A DNA stretch of 52,480 bases from the NCBI GenBank assembly GCA_024364805.1, contig CM044488.1:34724799-34777278 (forward strand), written 5' to 3'. This document shows positions 1-11,230 of this stretch, piece by piece. The notes under the pieces are model-generated. The model did no database searches. It worked only from the letters and a program-made list of their open reading frames with translations, and was not told the origin of the DNA. The position numbers and the translations under genes are program-made. The stretch's first letter is position 1. The number at the start of each line of letters is the position of its first letter. The DNA is from Euprymna scolopes (lineage: Eukaryota; Mollusca; Cephalopoda; Sepiida; Sepiolidae).

Positions 1-293
1 GTTTTTGAAGATAGACCCCTAGTACTGCCGCCCTCTATTCCTAACAAAAAACACTTAAGAAACACCATCCCCAGTAACAGCACTTACTGCTAACAATAAA
101 GAAACATTCAATTTCGTATTTCTCTGTATGTGTGTTCTTATTTGTAGTAAGTCAACAAGAAATATTGTCATGCTTGACATTCAGCACAACTGAAGGGGTT
201 GAAATGAAGTAATTCACATGCTGATGTACAAGAGCTGAAAAGAATTATTCTATTACATTTAATTCAAGGTAGTAAAACTAAAATTTATTTTTA

Positions 294-724
294 ACTGGGG
301 GGGGGGGTAGCCGGCGTTGCCCGGGTGTGTGGAGATGGAGTAAGGAACCCAGTGTGGTGGGGGGGGGGATAAAAAAAGTCGTAGCAGCCGAAAGGAGGCG
401 GGTGTAAATAAAAGTAGGCACACAGGCTTGAACCCATAACGTGAAGGAGGAAAAAAAAAAAAGTAGCGTCTTAACCAGTGTCTCCAATGTCTTAACCAGA
501 AGTCAAGAGCGTTGAAATTGTGTAGTCAATCCAATGATGACTTGCTAAAACATCTGCGAAAAAGCGATTCCTCCTTGTACAAAACTGCCCAGTTTAGGGT
601 GAAGGAAGGAATGTTTTTGGCCAATTTTTCGATATGTCGTTCGAAGAATTGAGCTTGAAAACAACGCCAATCTTATGAGGATCCGTCACGTGTGTGGAAA
701 GTTTTTGTGAGACACACACTCTTT
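294..724 (-). mobile_element. Nonautonomous Helitron remnant
   Basis: The left edge has the reverse complement of a Helitron-like 3' end, a GC-rich motif CCCGGGCAACGCCGG followed by a C-run. It lacks a clean CTAG end. The right part (about 560-715) matches the 5' region of the other copies in the window, including a degenerate AAAACTTTC motif and the CAATTTTTC block. A tRNA-like B box (GGGTTCAAGCC on the minus strand, near 433-443) lies inside. No protein is encoded. The right end abuts the next copy at about 724. The family assignment rests on similarity to the copies at 5135 and 14389, which have clean ends. Confidence 0.5.
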
Positions 725-1372
725 GCCTTACCCGGCGTTGCCTGGGCGTGGTGGGGTGGGGTGGTGGTGTTGTAAATCAAAGCAAAATGGAAAATAAAGC
801 GTAAGCGAACGTGATAACCTGTTTAAATATAAAAAAATCAGTGAATGTGATGCAAAATAAAGAATAAGCGAACAATCTTAAAACTTTTAAAAAATTGGAG
901 AAACAAAAACAAAAAAAACAGCGAACATGATGGGAAAAAAAAAAACGAATGAAAAAATAACATAAATAACCCTGTTTCAATATTAAAACTTTAAAAATTG
1001 AAAAAAAATGTATCTGATATCTCAGCTCGAATGTGCAATCTTAAGATGACGACGCTGCTACTATAACGACTGCATGAGCGAAATTAGGTCGTTTTTCTAA
1101 TATTTAAACTAATTCAAGAAAGAACGTTTTTTGCGCATGCATGTTTGGCTAAATTATCATGAAGAAACGATTTTTTGCTACCCCTTCCTGTAGAAAAGTG
1201 CCCAGTTGAGGGTGAAGGAATTAATGTTTTTAGCCAATTTTTCGGTATTTGTCGTCTGAAGGGTCGAGCTTCAAAATGATACTGATTTCGTAAAAATCTT
1301 TCGCCTCTGTCGAAAGTTTTTGTAAGACTTACAAACATACATGTATATATACATTTAAATGGACAGGTGAGA
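725..1372 (-). mobile_element. Nonautonomous Helitron copy
   Basis: On the minus strand the element starts A|TCTCACCTG at 1372, the same start as the copy at 5135. It runs through the shared block AAAACTTTCGACAGAGGCGA to a 3' hairpin, GCCCAGGCAACGCCGGGT, at about 730-748. The terminal CTAG is missing, and the end merges with the neighbouring copy to the left. The middle (about 770-1080) is AT-rich and shares little with the other copies, so it may contain other inserted sequence. No coding capacity is seen. Confidence 0.5.
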
Positions 1373-1385
1373 TTTGTATTATAGA

Positions 1386-2230
1386 CTAGAGGGGTGCTTG
1401 TCATTGCCCGGGTGTATGGAGGCGTATGTTGAGCAAAAAAAAAAAAAAAAAAGTGGTAGTAGGCAAGCAGGCTCAAACCCATACTGCAAAGCAGGAAAAA
1501 GAATGCGATAAAGAGTTGGTAATTAACTTTTACCCGGGTGGAGGATACAAGGGCACAAAGACAAAAAAAAATTTTTAAAGATAGAGAGGAAGAGGTGGGA
1601 TCGAATTTGAAAACATATGGTAATTAGTCATTCTCGCTGACCGTTACACCTAAGAGGACAGTGAATTTATTGAGTTGGAAATTAAATTAAGAATCATAAG
1701 AGTCTGCGCAGAAATGAAAATGGCCTTTAAACCTGGCCTGGGGCCAGTTAAGCTTTCCGCTTTCTATCGTGGTATTTATTTGTTTCCCCACAAGGTCGTT
1801 TATAATGTGGGAGGGGGCTCCTCCCAAAAAGTGGGATCTCTGGCAGTGTCCAAATGAATAGCAATTACCTGATATGAAGGGTTCTCTCAACATTGATCCA
1901 AGCAAATTGCCTTCTAGACGTCCTGGCCATGAAGGCTGGAAAGCAGTTTCCTTTGCTTCGATTTAGTTTCGTTTTATTTATACGAAAAAGACAAACATAT
2001 GAGAGGACGAAATAGAGGGAATTTTTTAAAAGTCGATCAAAATAAATGTAGAGACTACGTCCATTTGCAAATCTAGGAAGTATAAGGAAAGTTCTAGAAA
2101 AAAAAAGGAAGTATAAGGAAATATATAAGGAAAGTTCTAAAAAAAATAGTAACGTGATCGAGAACTCCCCCCCCAAAAAAAAGCCTTTCGCAGACATACA
2201 AAAATGCATGCACCACTTTTGCCTTAACTT
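1386..2230 (-). mobile_element. Nonautonomous Helitron copy
   Basis: The minus-strand 3' end is CTAG at 1386-1389, next to an expected A/T insertion site, preceded by a degenerate CCCGGGCAATGACAAGCACC hairpin. The 5' end near 2180-2230 is a decayed form of the AAAGGCAAAATG...AAGACATAC signature that is clean at 39179. Its middle (about 1857-1995) matches the Helitron at 31960-32728, including AGTTTCGTTTTATTTATACG. This is the third minus-strand copy in a row. It encodes no protein. Confidence 0.5.
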
Positions 2231-3835
2231 GATTTTTTAAGTGTCATCTTAGTATAAAAGGTATTAAATGTTTTCTTTTAAGTCTGTAATATTAGGCAAG
2301 GTAATGAAAAAATTTTTAAAATAGCTAAACAAAAAGCTTTTCTATTTTTGCTGCCATTATTGACTCTCTTGTTTTCAGGAATCATTTTGATTTAAAATCC
2401 ACTTAATCTTATGCATATAAACTTGAAAAAAACATGCGTGAAATGCGTCAATATTGTCTGAATAAGTGAAATCAAAAGAAAACGGTGACTGAATTTGACC
2501 TGATTTTGTGATTTCTAAATTTTATTTTTTATAAAATAAATATGATTTTCATAAATATGGATGAATAAACACAAAGGTTTGAAAATTTTTAAATGCTTAA
2601 ATTCTAATTATCTCCCTTTCAAGATTGACATTAAATTGCACATTCTCTTGGTCTGTCTATGAAATAGTTAATAAACTTTACAATCCTTTTTGTAATTCAA
2701 CCATATTTGGTACAAATATACTTTCCTCTATGCCTGACTTGTCCACCAAGTTTCTGTTATGATTGTCCAACAGTCTTCATCCCTACTTAATATGTGAAGA
2801 TATTTTGATTTATCAGTAGGAAAAAGGATCCTTAACAAAATTCACACTTACCGGACCTTATCCCTCCCTTCCCCATATTTTTTCATCTGATTTAAACTTT
2901 GTGGACAAGTCAAGCATAAATCCAAGTTTATTTGTATCACTAGTTGGATAGCAAGAAAACTTTTTAGGTCGCCCTATAATAAATTTAGTTCTTTTAATGC
3001 TCAATACTAAAATTATTAATGAAAATAAATAATTATTTAGCTTAGCTATATCAACAAATCAGTGTTAACCTTACAGCCTTTTCAAATGCATTTTCTATAC
3101 TGTGCTAGAAATTTGTCTATGCAAGCACAATATATGCATAACTTTTATAGAATGAGAATGTACAGCAGATGCAGTTATTTTATTTATCATCTCTAAAGAT
3201 GATGGAAATAGATTTTTTTAAGTGAATATATTGCAATAGACTACAATGTTATATCTAACATTTTAAGCATACCCATAACCCGTGGGGTCACAGCCACTGT
3301 ACTTTTTTTTCTTTTTTTTTTTTTTTTCATTCAAAAATTCATAAACTGTGACCTCTTTTTAGACTTTCTTTTATCTAGAAGCAAGTCTCTTTACTTGTAC
3401 ATTATTATTTAGAAGTATTATTCTTTATTTTAATCATAGAAAAAGATTTGTTTTACCATTTTATTTACTTAGGCGTCTGTGGTGTGTTTAGGCACATATG
3501 TAAATTAGATTGCTGCACTGAGAAAAGAGAATCATTCTAAATGCTGGGCGCTAAAGGGTGAGGAAAAATATAGCTGAGAGAGATATGAATGACTTGTTCA
3601 GTTAATTCTAAACTATAACTAATTAGAATAATTAAAACCTTCTTCAAATATAATGCCATCTCAGAACTAAGTTATATTTTAACATGTATTTTGTATTATT
3701 ACAGTATGTAGGAGAGATCCTTAGGAAAGCTAATGTTTGTAAAAGCAAAATGAAATTAACAAAAAACATGAACAGTCTGATTATTTCTGAAAAACAGACT
3801 GAGAAATATATATTATTTTAATTGGAATTCATTAT
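2231..3835. other. AT-rich stretch, no gene seen
   Basis: There are no open frames of note and no recognised repeat here. A T-rich tract lies at about 3302-3328. Everything else is AT-rich noncoding sequence. Confidence 0.6.
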
Positions 3836-3973
3836 TGAGATGAGTATTATTTATATTAATTTATTTATTGCGGACTATTATTCTTATCTTCATTAGTTGT
3901 TTCACCATGTTTCAGCCAACTATTCCTCAGGCCTTCGTCAGGTGGTAACCACGACGGATAGGAACTTTGAATC
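3836..3973 (+). repeat. Dispersed repeat, copy 1
   Basis: This segment matches 34540-34705 in inverted orientation. Both carry a CATTAGTTGTTTCA block, a CCAACTATTCCTC block and a GTCAGGTGGTAACCA block, in the same order. Both also share the flank reading GAGATGAGTATTATT. Here the repeat is cut off at about 3973, where coding-type LINE sequence begins. The copy at 34.6 kb continues past that point, so the LINE probably inserted into the repeat or replaced its end. The repeat class is unknown. Confidence 0.6.
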
Positions 3974-4795
3974 TTACACCGACGCAGCTATTAGCACAAC
4001 ACATAGCTTCTCTATAACTCATTCCCTATCACAGATGGTTGCGTTTTCAACCCGTTTCCCTGACCAGCAAGAACAACATGCATCACTTTTAGATCTGTTT
4101 CTGACCACAGTTCCTGATGATTGTGTTACGAACGCCCATAGCCCACTTGGGAATGCTGATCATGTAGTGATAATAGTTGAAATCGCCCTAAATTCTAGAG
4201 CCAAAATGTAAGAGCCATTGCTCAAAACAATGAGTTATTATAAAAAGGCTAACTGGGAATCTATCAGGGATCTCATCAGAGACGCCCCATGGAGAAATAT
4301 CTTTTCACTTCCTGCTGAACAGTGCGCCAATGAGACCACTGAATGGTTCAAAACAACAATTGAAGCACATTCCCATGCAGAAATTTTATAGCAAACCCTA
4401 CTCTCCCCAATGGTTTACTTCCACATATGCAGCTGCCATCGCGCAAAGGCAGCACGCATACCGCAGATTTAACCAACATAAATCCAGTTCAAACTGACAG
4501 AAGTATATAGAAGTCAGAAGTACCTGTAAGAAAGAGCAACAGCTAAGAGAGAATTTACTGAAACCACGAAAAAACGCATCGAAGCACAGAAATTAGGAAC
4601 CCGTGACTTCTGGAAAATCTACAACAGGGTAGTAAATAATGGGAAATCAACAATTCCCCCACTATCCAACAATCATGAGGTTGTTTGCTCAGCAACTGAG
4701 AAGGCTAACATGCTTGCTAGTCGGTTTGTCTCCAACTCCACACTGAACCCTGCTAACCACCCTTTCCTGGACTTTCCTATGCGAACAGATAGATT
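3974..4795 (+). mobile_element. LINE family A fragment (endonuclease end to start of RT)
   Basis: Conceptual translation gives the end of an APE-type endonuclease region and the linker toward reverse transcriptase. Motifs shared with the copy at 20260-21395 include STTHSFSI, LLDLFLTTVP, NAHSPLGNADH and LGTRDFWKIYNR. The long frame covers 3897-4211, and homology then continues in other frames. The 5' endonuclease core is missing, and the homology stops at about 4795 near FLDFPMRTD, before the RT. It is a truncated, inactive non-LTR retrotransposon of the CR1/Jockey type. Confidence 0.8.
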
Positions 4796-5134
4796 AATTT
4801 ATCTAAACAGAAGGCTTTTGTTTCTGATTTCTGTAATTATTGACTAAATATCCTTTTCTTTTTTTTCTCTTTTTTTTTTAGGTGGGGTAGGGGTCTAATT
4901 TTAAGTGTTTTTCTTTTTTTTTTCTTTGAAAGGATAAAATATATAAGCAAAAAACAAACCTTAACATGGGATTTCTATCGTTATTTTTATGGCAAACATG
5001 ACAAGATCCTTACAAAATTTCAGCTAGATTGAACCAGAAGCTTCTGAGAAAAGATGGTATTGACACACCGACCAAGAAGAGCAGAAGAAAAAGTTAAAAG
5101 CAGAATGAAATCCCCAATTTTAAATCTTTCTAAA
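4796..5134. other. Unassigned spacer
   Basis: This is T-rich, with tracts near 4855-4925 and no coding signal. The last 100 bases are of mixed composition and unrecognised. Confidence 0.5.
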
Positions 5135-5544
5135 TCTCACCTGTTTGTTTAAATGTATGTATGTATGTCTGCCTAAAACTTTCAACAGAGACGACAGATT
5201 TTTACGAGATCACTATCATTTTGAAGCTCGACCCTTCGGACGGCAAATATTGAAAAATTGGCTAAAAACATTAATTCCTTCATCCTCAACTGGGCAAGGA
5301 GGGGGTAACTTTTTTCACAGATATTTTCAAAAGTCATCCCGTCTTTTCGATTGACTAGCCTTAATTTAAACCTTCGCCACTTCCAGTTTGGCGATGGACG
5401 CAACAGCAAAGACGTCACTTTTTTTTTTTTTTTTTTTTTTTCACATTCTTTTCCTCCTTCACGGTACAGGTTCAAGCCTGCCTGCCTACTCCCACTTTTT
5501 TTTTGCTCAACACACACCTCTCAGCACTCGGACAGCCAGGCTAG
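5135..5544 (+). mobile_element. Nonautonomous Helitron, 410 bp
   Basis: It starts A|TCTCACCTG and ends GGCTAG|T, the TC...CTRR ends and A/T target of a Helitron. The body carries CCTAAAACTTTCAACAGAG, CGACCCTTCGGACG and a T-rich tract at about 5420-5441, all shared with the copy at 14389-14769. A tRNA-like B box, GGTTCAAGCCTG, lies at about 5469. No Rep/helicase is encoded, so it would depend on a partner for movement. Confidence 0.65.
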
Positions 5545-7105
5545 TGTATAATAAGTCGAAGAAAAAGAAATCAACAAAACAAAATTTTAAGATTAAACTG
5601 AACATGTTTTTTAACATGAAAATAATAATTTTAGTGTTTTATTTTTGTTCACATTGAATAAATCTGCATATCTTATGTTTAAAGACAGTTAACAGTAAGA
5701 ATGGAATCAAACACTTGTGTATACTTCATGGATTTTATTCAGACCGCTTGTTGGTTGATGGAAGGAAAGAGACCTCTACTACAATATTGGCCAGTAAGCT
5801 GGTTAGTATGGTAGTAGGAGGTTGCAGTAAAGGGGATGGTATGAAGGAAAGATTACATTTTTAACAGTGTAGAATGGTGTTTTATGAGAATGTAACTTAG
5901 AATAGCAGAATGTTATTGATGCAGAACATGGTACATATAGCGTGATGCTTTACAAAGTGGATCATAAGTATATGTCACTATTAGTAGGATTTGTGCATAG
6001 TTACATGTAAATATGAACTGGTTCTAGTTTAGAAAATGTGTTTTTTGTGGTTGTGTTATTTAATGGAGTATCAGCAGGCACCATGTTTTTGTTTTTTGCA
6101 GATAATTTTTGTATTTGACAATTATATTCCTATATTCTTGTAAAGGTTTTTAAATCAAGTTGTCCGAAAAGTATAAATGGCTGCATAAGGTAGTGGTGCA
6201 TATTTATCAAAGGAGGTTGTAATGGGTGAATGATAATATCGCAAAATGAAACAATGATTGTCTCTTCTGGAAATGGCTTTAAGGAAGGAGAATCTCTCGT
6301 GAACAATGGGAGACTGGTAGATTTTATTTTTGCAATGAAATCTACTCTCACCTCTACTAAGCATGGCTTGTTTTTTGGGGGACAGTTTTTTGGCAGTTGG
6401 CTTGGTTAGAATTAATGTAGGTAATTATGAAACTAGTTGATAATTTCCAGAAACATGCATCAAATTTTAGCAGGTAGACTAGTAGACTATATTGAAATGA
6501 TGCATGCCATTTGTGTTTATAGTCCTATGATGTCCGAGTGAAGAGGGAGAAAAATCAAGATTATTATATAGATGACCAAACAATATCGCAATAATTATAG
6601 TTAACTTCATAATCTTATTTTTTTTAAATTGATTAAAAGCAAACAAAAAGACTGCTGGCAACACGAAGTAGGTATAACTCTGAGGATCTTGTATGATTGT
6701 CTGATATACTGATTCATGTGGCACAAAGAATGGACTAGTCATAGTAGCAACATAAGAATAAAAAGAGGAAGAAAACTCATGGGAGGTCAAGTCAAGTGAA
6801 ATAAATTTTAAATAAGTACAAGAGAAAATATGTCGATAGTTGCAGTCATAATAAAGGTTTTGATTGGATGGCTTAAATATAGTTTTATTAGTGAATATTA
6901 AGTTTTCTGAAAGTATTTTTGTAGTGTTAGTCTGTTTTTATATTTACAATATATTAAAAGTTTTGCATTCAGTATTGCAGGTGAAAAAGATGAGAATATT
7001 TGAAAGTTTTGTATGTGTTCTTGATGTAGTTTTATTTTGTCAACAATGTCAGTATGACCGATGTGATGGTCATAGATAAAGTAGCCAGAGTTTTTTCTGG
7101 GTAGG
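5545..7105. other. No gene seen
   Basis: AT-rich sequence with only short chance frames. None resembles a known domain, and no repeat shared within the window was seen. Confidence 0.5.
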
Positions 7106-7735
7106 ATAGATAGAGTAAATATATTGAGGACATTGCGAAGGCTGCTGCAAGGAAGGTGGACTCTCTATCGCGCTAGTAAATAGCTCTCACCTGAGAGTAT
7201 TCTGTACCTCTATAAGGCCATCATTCGCCCATGTATGGAGTATTGTTGCTACATCTGGGCTGGTGCACCTACCACTAATCTCTCCCTCTTGGATAGGGTC
7301 CAAAAAATGGTTTACAATCTAATAGAGCCCCACTTTGCCAACTAGGCCTGTCCTATCACCGCAGTGTTGCATCCCTATGCATGTTTTACAAGTATTTTAA
7401 TCGAATGTGCTCTGATGAACTCATTGCACTTGTGCCCCCTTGATGTACATATCCCCTACAAACCCACTTAGCAACAAAATCACACCTCTTCACTGGTGAG
7501 TTCCTTAAATGTCGGAAAGTTTTCTACTTAAATAACTTATTTCCTAGAACAGGTAGACTTAGGAATTCTCTTCCTGCTGCCTGCTTCCCAAACTGTACTG
7601 GTATGCAGAAGTTCAAATCCAACGTAAACCAACATCTTAATTTTTCTTAGGTATAGTTCCAATTAGTAGCCCCTTGCATCCAAGTGACAATATATCTTGC
7701 TTGGGGGTAAAGGTGAGCAAAAAAAAAAATTAAAA
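7106..7735 (+). mobile_element. LINE family A, 3' end
   Basis: A 5'-truncated copy that begins in the C-terminal part of the reverse transcriptase. Translated motifs include YIEDIAKAAARKV, LSPESILYLYKAIIRPCMEY and NLSLLDRVQK, parallel to 22318-22540. Several frame changes and stops break the reading frame. The 3' end runs through CTTGGGGGTAAAGGTGAGC into an A-rich tail at about 7719-7738, the same tail style as the copies ending at 18376 and 22948. Confidence 0.85.
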
Positions 7736-8261
7736 AATAAGTATTCGTTTCCTAATAAATTACAGTAAAAGACTTTTGACTGCAGCCACTGTGGGCGAAC
7801 CTGCTTGTCCCGCATCAGGCTCATCAGCCACAAGCATTCCTGCAGTTGACATAGAAAACCCCCTTCATAGAATCTTTGTTTGCGAAGTACTGCCAAGACA
7901 GTAAAAGACAGGTAAGGACTTTACTAAGGAGAGAACTTGTGGTTAAATTAAACTTTTCTTTATGCGATTCTTTCAAGTTTTTTTTTTTTTTCACATATAT
8001 TTTTCAAATAGTTACGCATGTGATAAAATCATCGCATTTTGCGCCTTTCCAATGTTTTTTTTTTTAATTTTTAATTTCTTTTTCATTGATTTTTCAATAA
8101 ATTTAAAATCTTCACTTTTTCTAAAGATGTCTGTTGATTTGAACAAAAACAGTCAAACTTCTATTTGATTTTTATTTCTTACTGTTTTTTTTTCTTTTGT
8201 CTTATACATCCTATCTTCAAAACCTTTCATTTTATGATATATCATGTATTTTATCCTCCCA

Positions 8262-8263
<2 letters not shown>
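7736..8263. other. No gene seen
   Basis: T-rich noncoding sequence with homopolymer tracts near 7978-7991 and 8056-8065. Short frames in it are low-complexity. Confidence 0.5.

Positions 8264-8309
<46 letters not shown>
8264..8309. repeat. (TA)n(TG)n microsatellite
   Basis: About 17 TA units are followed by about six GT units. Confidence 0.95.
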
Positions 8310-8318
8310 CACATTGGG

Positions 8319-8972
8319 GGTGATAAATTGGAAAACCTGTTAGGGTATCTGAATCAGAAAAATGAGTGCCTAGTTTTCAATTCCAAACGATTCCTTCAAT
8401 TTTTTTATTTTGTTTGAAACTTAATTTTGCTAGCTCTAAAGATAAAATGATCAATATTTGATTTTAAACTGCCAGCAAAATTGTATAGATCACTCCAAGA
8501 ATGCATGTTTTACATTTGCAACAAATATATGCATATAATACGTGGGTTTTTACTGGTAATCTGAAAAGATAATAAAAACTCAAAACAACTCTACAACGAA
8601 ACCCACCCAATATATATCACGGTAACATAGATTGGGTGGGTTTCATATAATTTTTTTTAGTTTTAAATTATTTTCAAAATTTGGAATTTTACGAGCCAAG
8701 TGCACAACCATTTTTCTAACTATGCTTTGTTTTTCAAACCGGTTAAATGAGTAAAAACACTAAAAAAATTGTCCAGATAGGTAGAAGAATAACTTATCTT
8801 GTCTTTTGATAACATTTATTTGTTATGTATTTGATTTTTTTTTACCACTTTTTAGGACTGTAGACAGTAAAACCTACCCATATTAAGAGATTTTAAAAGA
8901 ATCAGAATTGGGAATAGAACAGAATCTGTAATTGTACCGGAATCAGAAAAAATATTGGAATTCTCTCATCAC
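8319..8972. mobile_element. Possible MITE with weak terminal inverted repeats
   Basis: The left side reads GTGATAAATTGGAA. The reverse complement of the right side reads GTGATGAGAGAATTCCAA. This suggests diverged inverted ends with a TA-rich microsatellite on both sides. An internal 14-bp perfect hairpin, GAAACCCACCCAAT, has arms 8598-8611 and 8631-8644 and a 19-base loop. There is no coding capacity. The match at the ends is weak, so this could be chance. Confidence 0.25.
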
Positions 8973-9000
8973 TAATATATATATATATATACACGCACAC

Positions 9001-9145
9001 ACCCTGGGATACAATAGCCCTAGGATACAGTTTTTTTTTTTTTTTTTTTTCGGGTTATGATGTGGAATACAATGTTTTTCCGGCCCCTAGTTACAGTATT
9101 TGCCCCACCTTATGGTGTTATTTATAATGTTATTAGGTATCCCAA
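9001..9145. mobile_element. Fragment of pogo-like MITE
   Basis: A T-tract followed by GGTTATGATGTGGAATACAA, a GGCCCCTAGTTA block and ACCTTATGGTGTTATTTAT matches the inside of the MITE at 31547-31851. The left edge (CCCTGGGATAC) resembles that element's terminal repeat. The right half is missing or unrecognised. A further short match, to GTATTTTGTTACTAATTTTT, occurs at about 12110-12132. Confidence 0.6.
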
Positions 9146-10029
9146 GCCAAAATTTTATTTTCATTATATCTAAAAAAAAAAATTAGTGTGGTCATATAGA
9201 TTTTTGTAAACCATAAACAAAAGTACCAAATTTATTTTGGTAGCTCAATTAGTCATCAAGTTATGATTGTTCAGTTTGTCGGAAAGTTGACAATTTGCTA
9301 TCATGGTCCAGAAGCCAAATTTCAGAGTATATAACTAAAAAGGTAAGCTACTAACAAGTGAAAAATCCTTATAAATGTAATGTCATCTTATGGTAAATAA
9401 AAATTAATACTAATGAAAGCAATAATTATTAGATGAAACCAACCTAAACACTAGGCAAAATCTCACTACTAACGGGGGGGAGGGGGTGCAAATATGACAT
9501 GGAAATGCAACTTTGACTGTTCATATCAATTTCATTTCAATAGCTAATGTATTGAATCTTTTTAGTATGATTCATAACACATTAGATATCAAGATAATTT
9601 TTTCTTTTAATTATAAATTGATAAAACCACTCAATTGTGGACCATGTAAAAGCAGTTGAACAGACAATTAGTAAAAAGGGTTTAAAAAAAAAAATGAGTA
9701 AAAATTATACGTTACTGAAATTGCTGTAAAAATGTAACCATTGGAGGTAGAAGCTTAAAACTTTGCAACTTTACTAATTTTGGGTGAGGAATTCAAAAAA
9801 ATGTTTGCCTTGTTTCTAATAACAAAACTTTTTGCCACAGAAATATTTTTACTTTGGGGGAATTTAAACTCGCCAAAAAAGGACCGACAACAATAAGATT
9901 TAGAAATTTGTTATACAAAAAGTCACAAGTCATTTTTTTTTTTTTTTTTTTTCAAGCATTGAAAAACTTTCAACTTAAAAAACAAGTAAAAAAGTAAGAT
10001 TTTATAGGCAGAGGTCTTACTACAATTGC
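9146..10029. other. No gene seen
   Basis: AT-rich sequence with homopolymer A and T tracts, for example at 9930-9952. No domain or shared repeat was recognised. Confidence 0.5.
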
Positions 10030-10662
10030 TTATTGATTTTCTCTCAGAATTCTTCCATAAGCTTTTGCTATGGTAGATATATCAAGAACACTCCAAATCC
10101 TATCACTTGAAACTCGCATTACCTCAAAACCCCATCTGTAAACAAATGCTGAATGGGCTTTGTCAGATGACATTGCACAGGTAGAACCTGTGCAATGTCA
10201 TCTGACAAAGGCCATTGAAAAAAATTTTTCTACCTTTTGGTTTGTGATAAAAATTTTATTACAGCGCTGGATGCAGATATGACATCAATGACTTTGCCAA
10301 TGTAAAAGTTGGTGTCATAGTAGACAGCAACCCATTGTCCTGAAGATATCCTGAGATGGTTCTTCATCACAACTGCAGGAGTTATCTCAATGTTCAGCAG
10401 ATTCACTAAGGGACTTGTTTTTTTTTTGTTGTTGTTGTTGCTTTGGAGGTGGAAATGAATTAACTGAATTTCTTAAGTAGTCAGAGAGAGGAGCTTCCAG
10501 TTGAACTTTCTTTCCACTGATGTTGATTTTGACACCTAACACAACCTTGAGATATCTCAGTTCGTTTATCAAAAACACCCGATAGAACATATAGGTCTGG
10601 GAGATACTTCTACAATTTATTGCCGAAAATGGAGACGCCATATTTTTTTGTGCACCTGTCAT
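10030..10662 (-). pseudogene. Decayed coding relic, unidentified
   Basis: Minus-strand sequence reads like protein over about 630 bp, in at least three frames. An ATG at 10662 opens a 91-codon frame with a polyglutamine/lysine run encoded by CAA repeats (about 10420-10441). A second frame (about 10384-10190) has GQWVAVYYD, FYIGKVIDV, AVIKFLSQ and FQWPLSDDIAQ. A third (about 10201-10058) has FVYRWGFEVM and IWSVLDISTIAKAYGRI and then a stop. The spacing suggests one ancestral C-terminal domain with an aromatic, SH3-like pattern (W-V-A-V-x-Y then F-Y-x-G-x-V). I do not recognise the family. It could be a transposon-carried gene or a host pseudogene. Several frame breaks and one internal stop make an active product unlikely. 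Confidence 0.45.
10158..10210. repeat. Perfect 25-bp hairpin, 3-base loop
   Basis: Arms 10158-10182 and 10186-10210 are exact reverse complements around the loop AGA. The left part of the stem encodes LSDDIAQ on the minus strand, so the palindrome duplicates coding sequence in inverted form. Confidence 0.95.
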
Positions 10663-10739
10663 TAAAATCCGAGGGAGAAATCAGTATTTTAAACTATGAC
10701 CGAAGCATAAAATAAATAACAAAAAAATTAGTAGAAGTA

Positions 10740-11230
10740 CCGTCTCGGGAATTATTAAACGAACAAAACAAAAATGATTTTTACAGTGAAATTAATTTTT
10801 TCATTTACGCGCCACATGCGCATAACTTATATTTTCAGTTATTATTTTTTAAATGTACAGTGTAATTAAAAAAATAATTTAACAAAATCTTCAAATTTAT
10901 CAAAGACACCCAATAGAACATAAACAAAAAAAAAAATGCACATTTTTATGTGAAATTAATTTCTTTTATTTACACAACTTTTTGCACGTAACTTAAAACT
11001 TAAGCTATATTTTGTATAATTTTTTTTTTTTTAAAGTAATATAACTGTACAGTCTAATAAAAAAATGATTTAACAAAATGTTAGATATATCAAAAACGCC
11101 TGACAGAACATAAGAGAAATAAGTAAACAAAAAAATGAGGCACATTTTTTAAAATGAAAAAAAAAATTTTCAGTCACATGCAACTAAAAATGTTTTTTGG
11201 TTTAAAATGTACTCAGTTTAATTTTTAAAA
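10740..11230. repeat. Degenerate tandem repeat, about 190-bp unit
   Basis: The block TATCAAARACRCCYRAYAGAACATA occurs at about 10898 and 11087, with one more at 10567 inside the coding relic. Each copy is followed by an A-run, a CACATTTTT block and a TCATTTA-like block. Units at about 10740, 10850 and 11035 can be roughly aligned. They have diverged a great deal, and the unit length varies. Confidence 0.5.

Noticed and set aside
5351-5657. Phenylalanine-rich plus-strand frames
   Set aside because: Produced by the T-run inside a Helitron.
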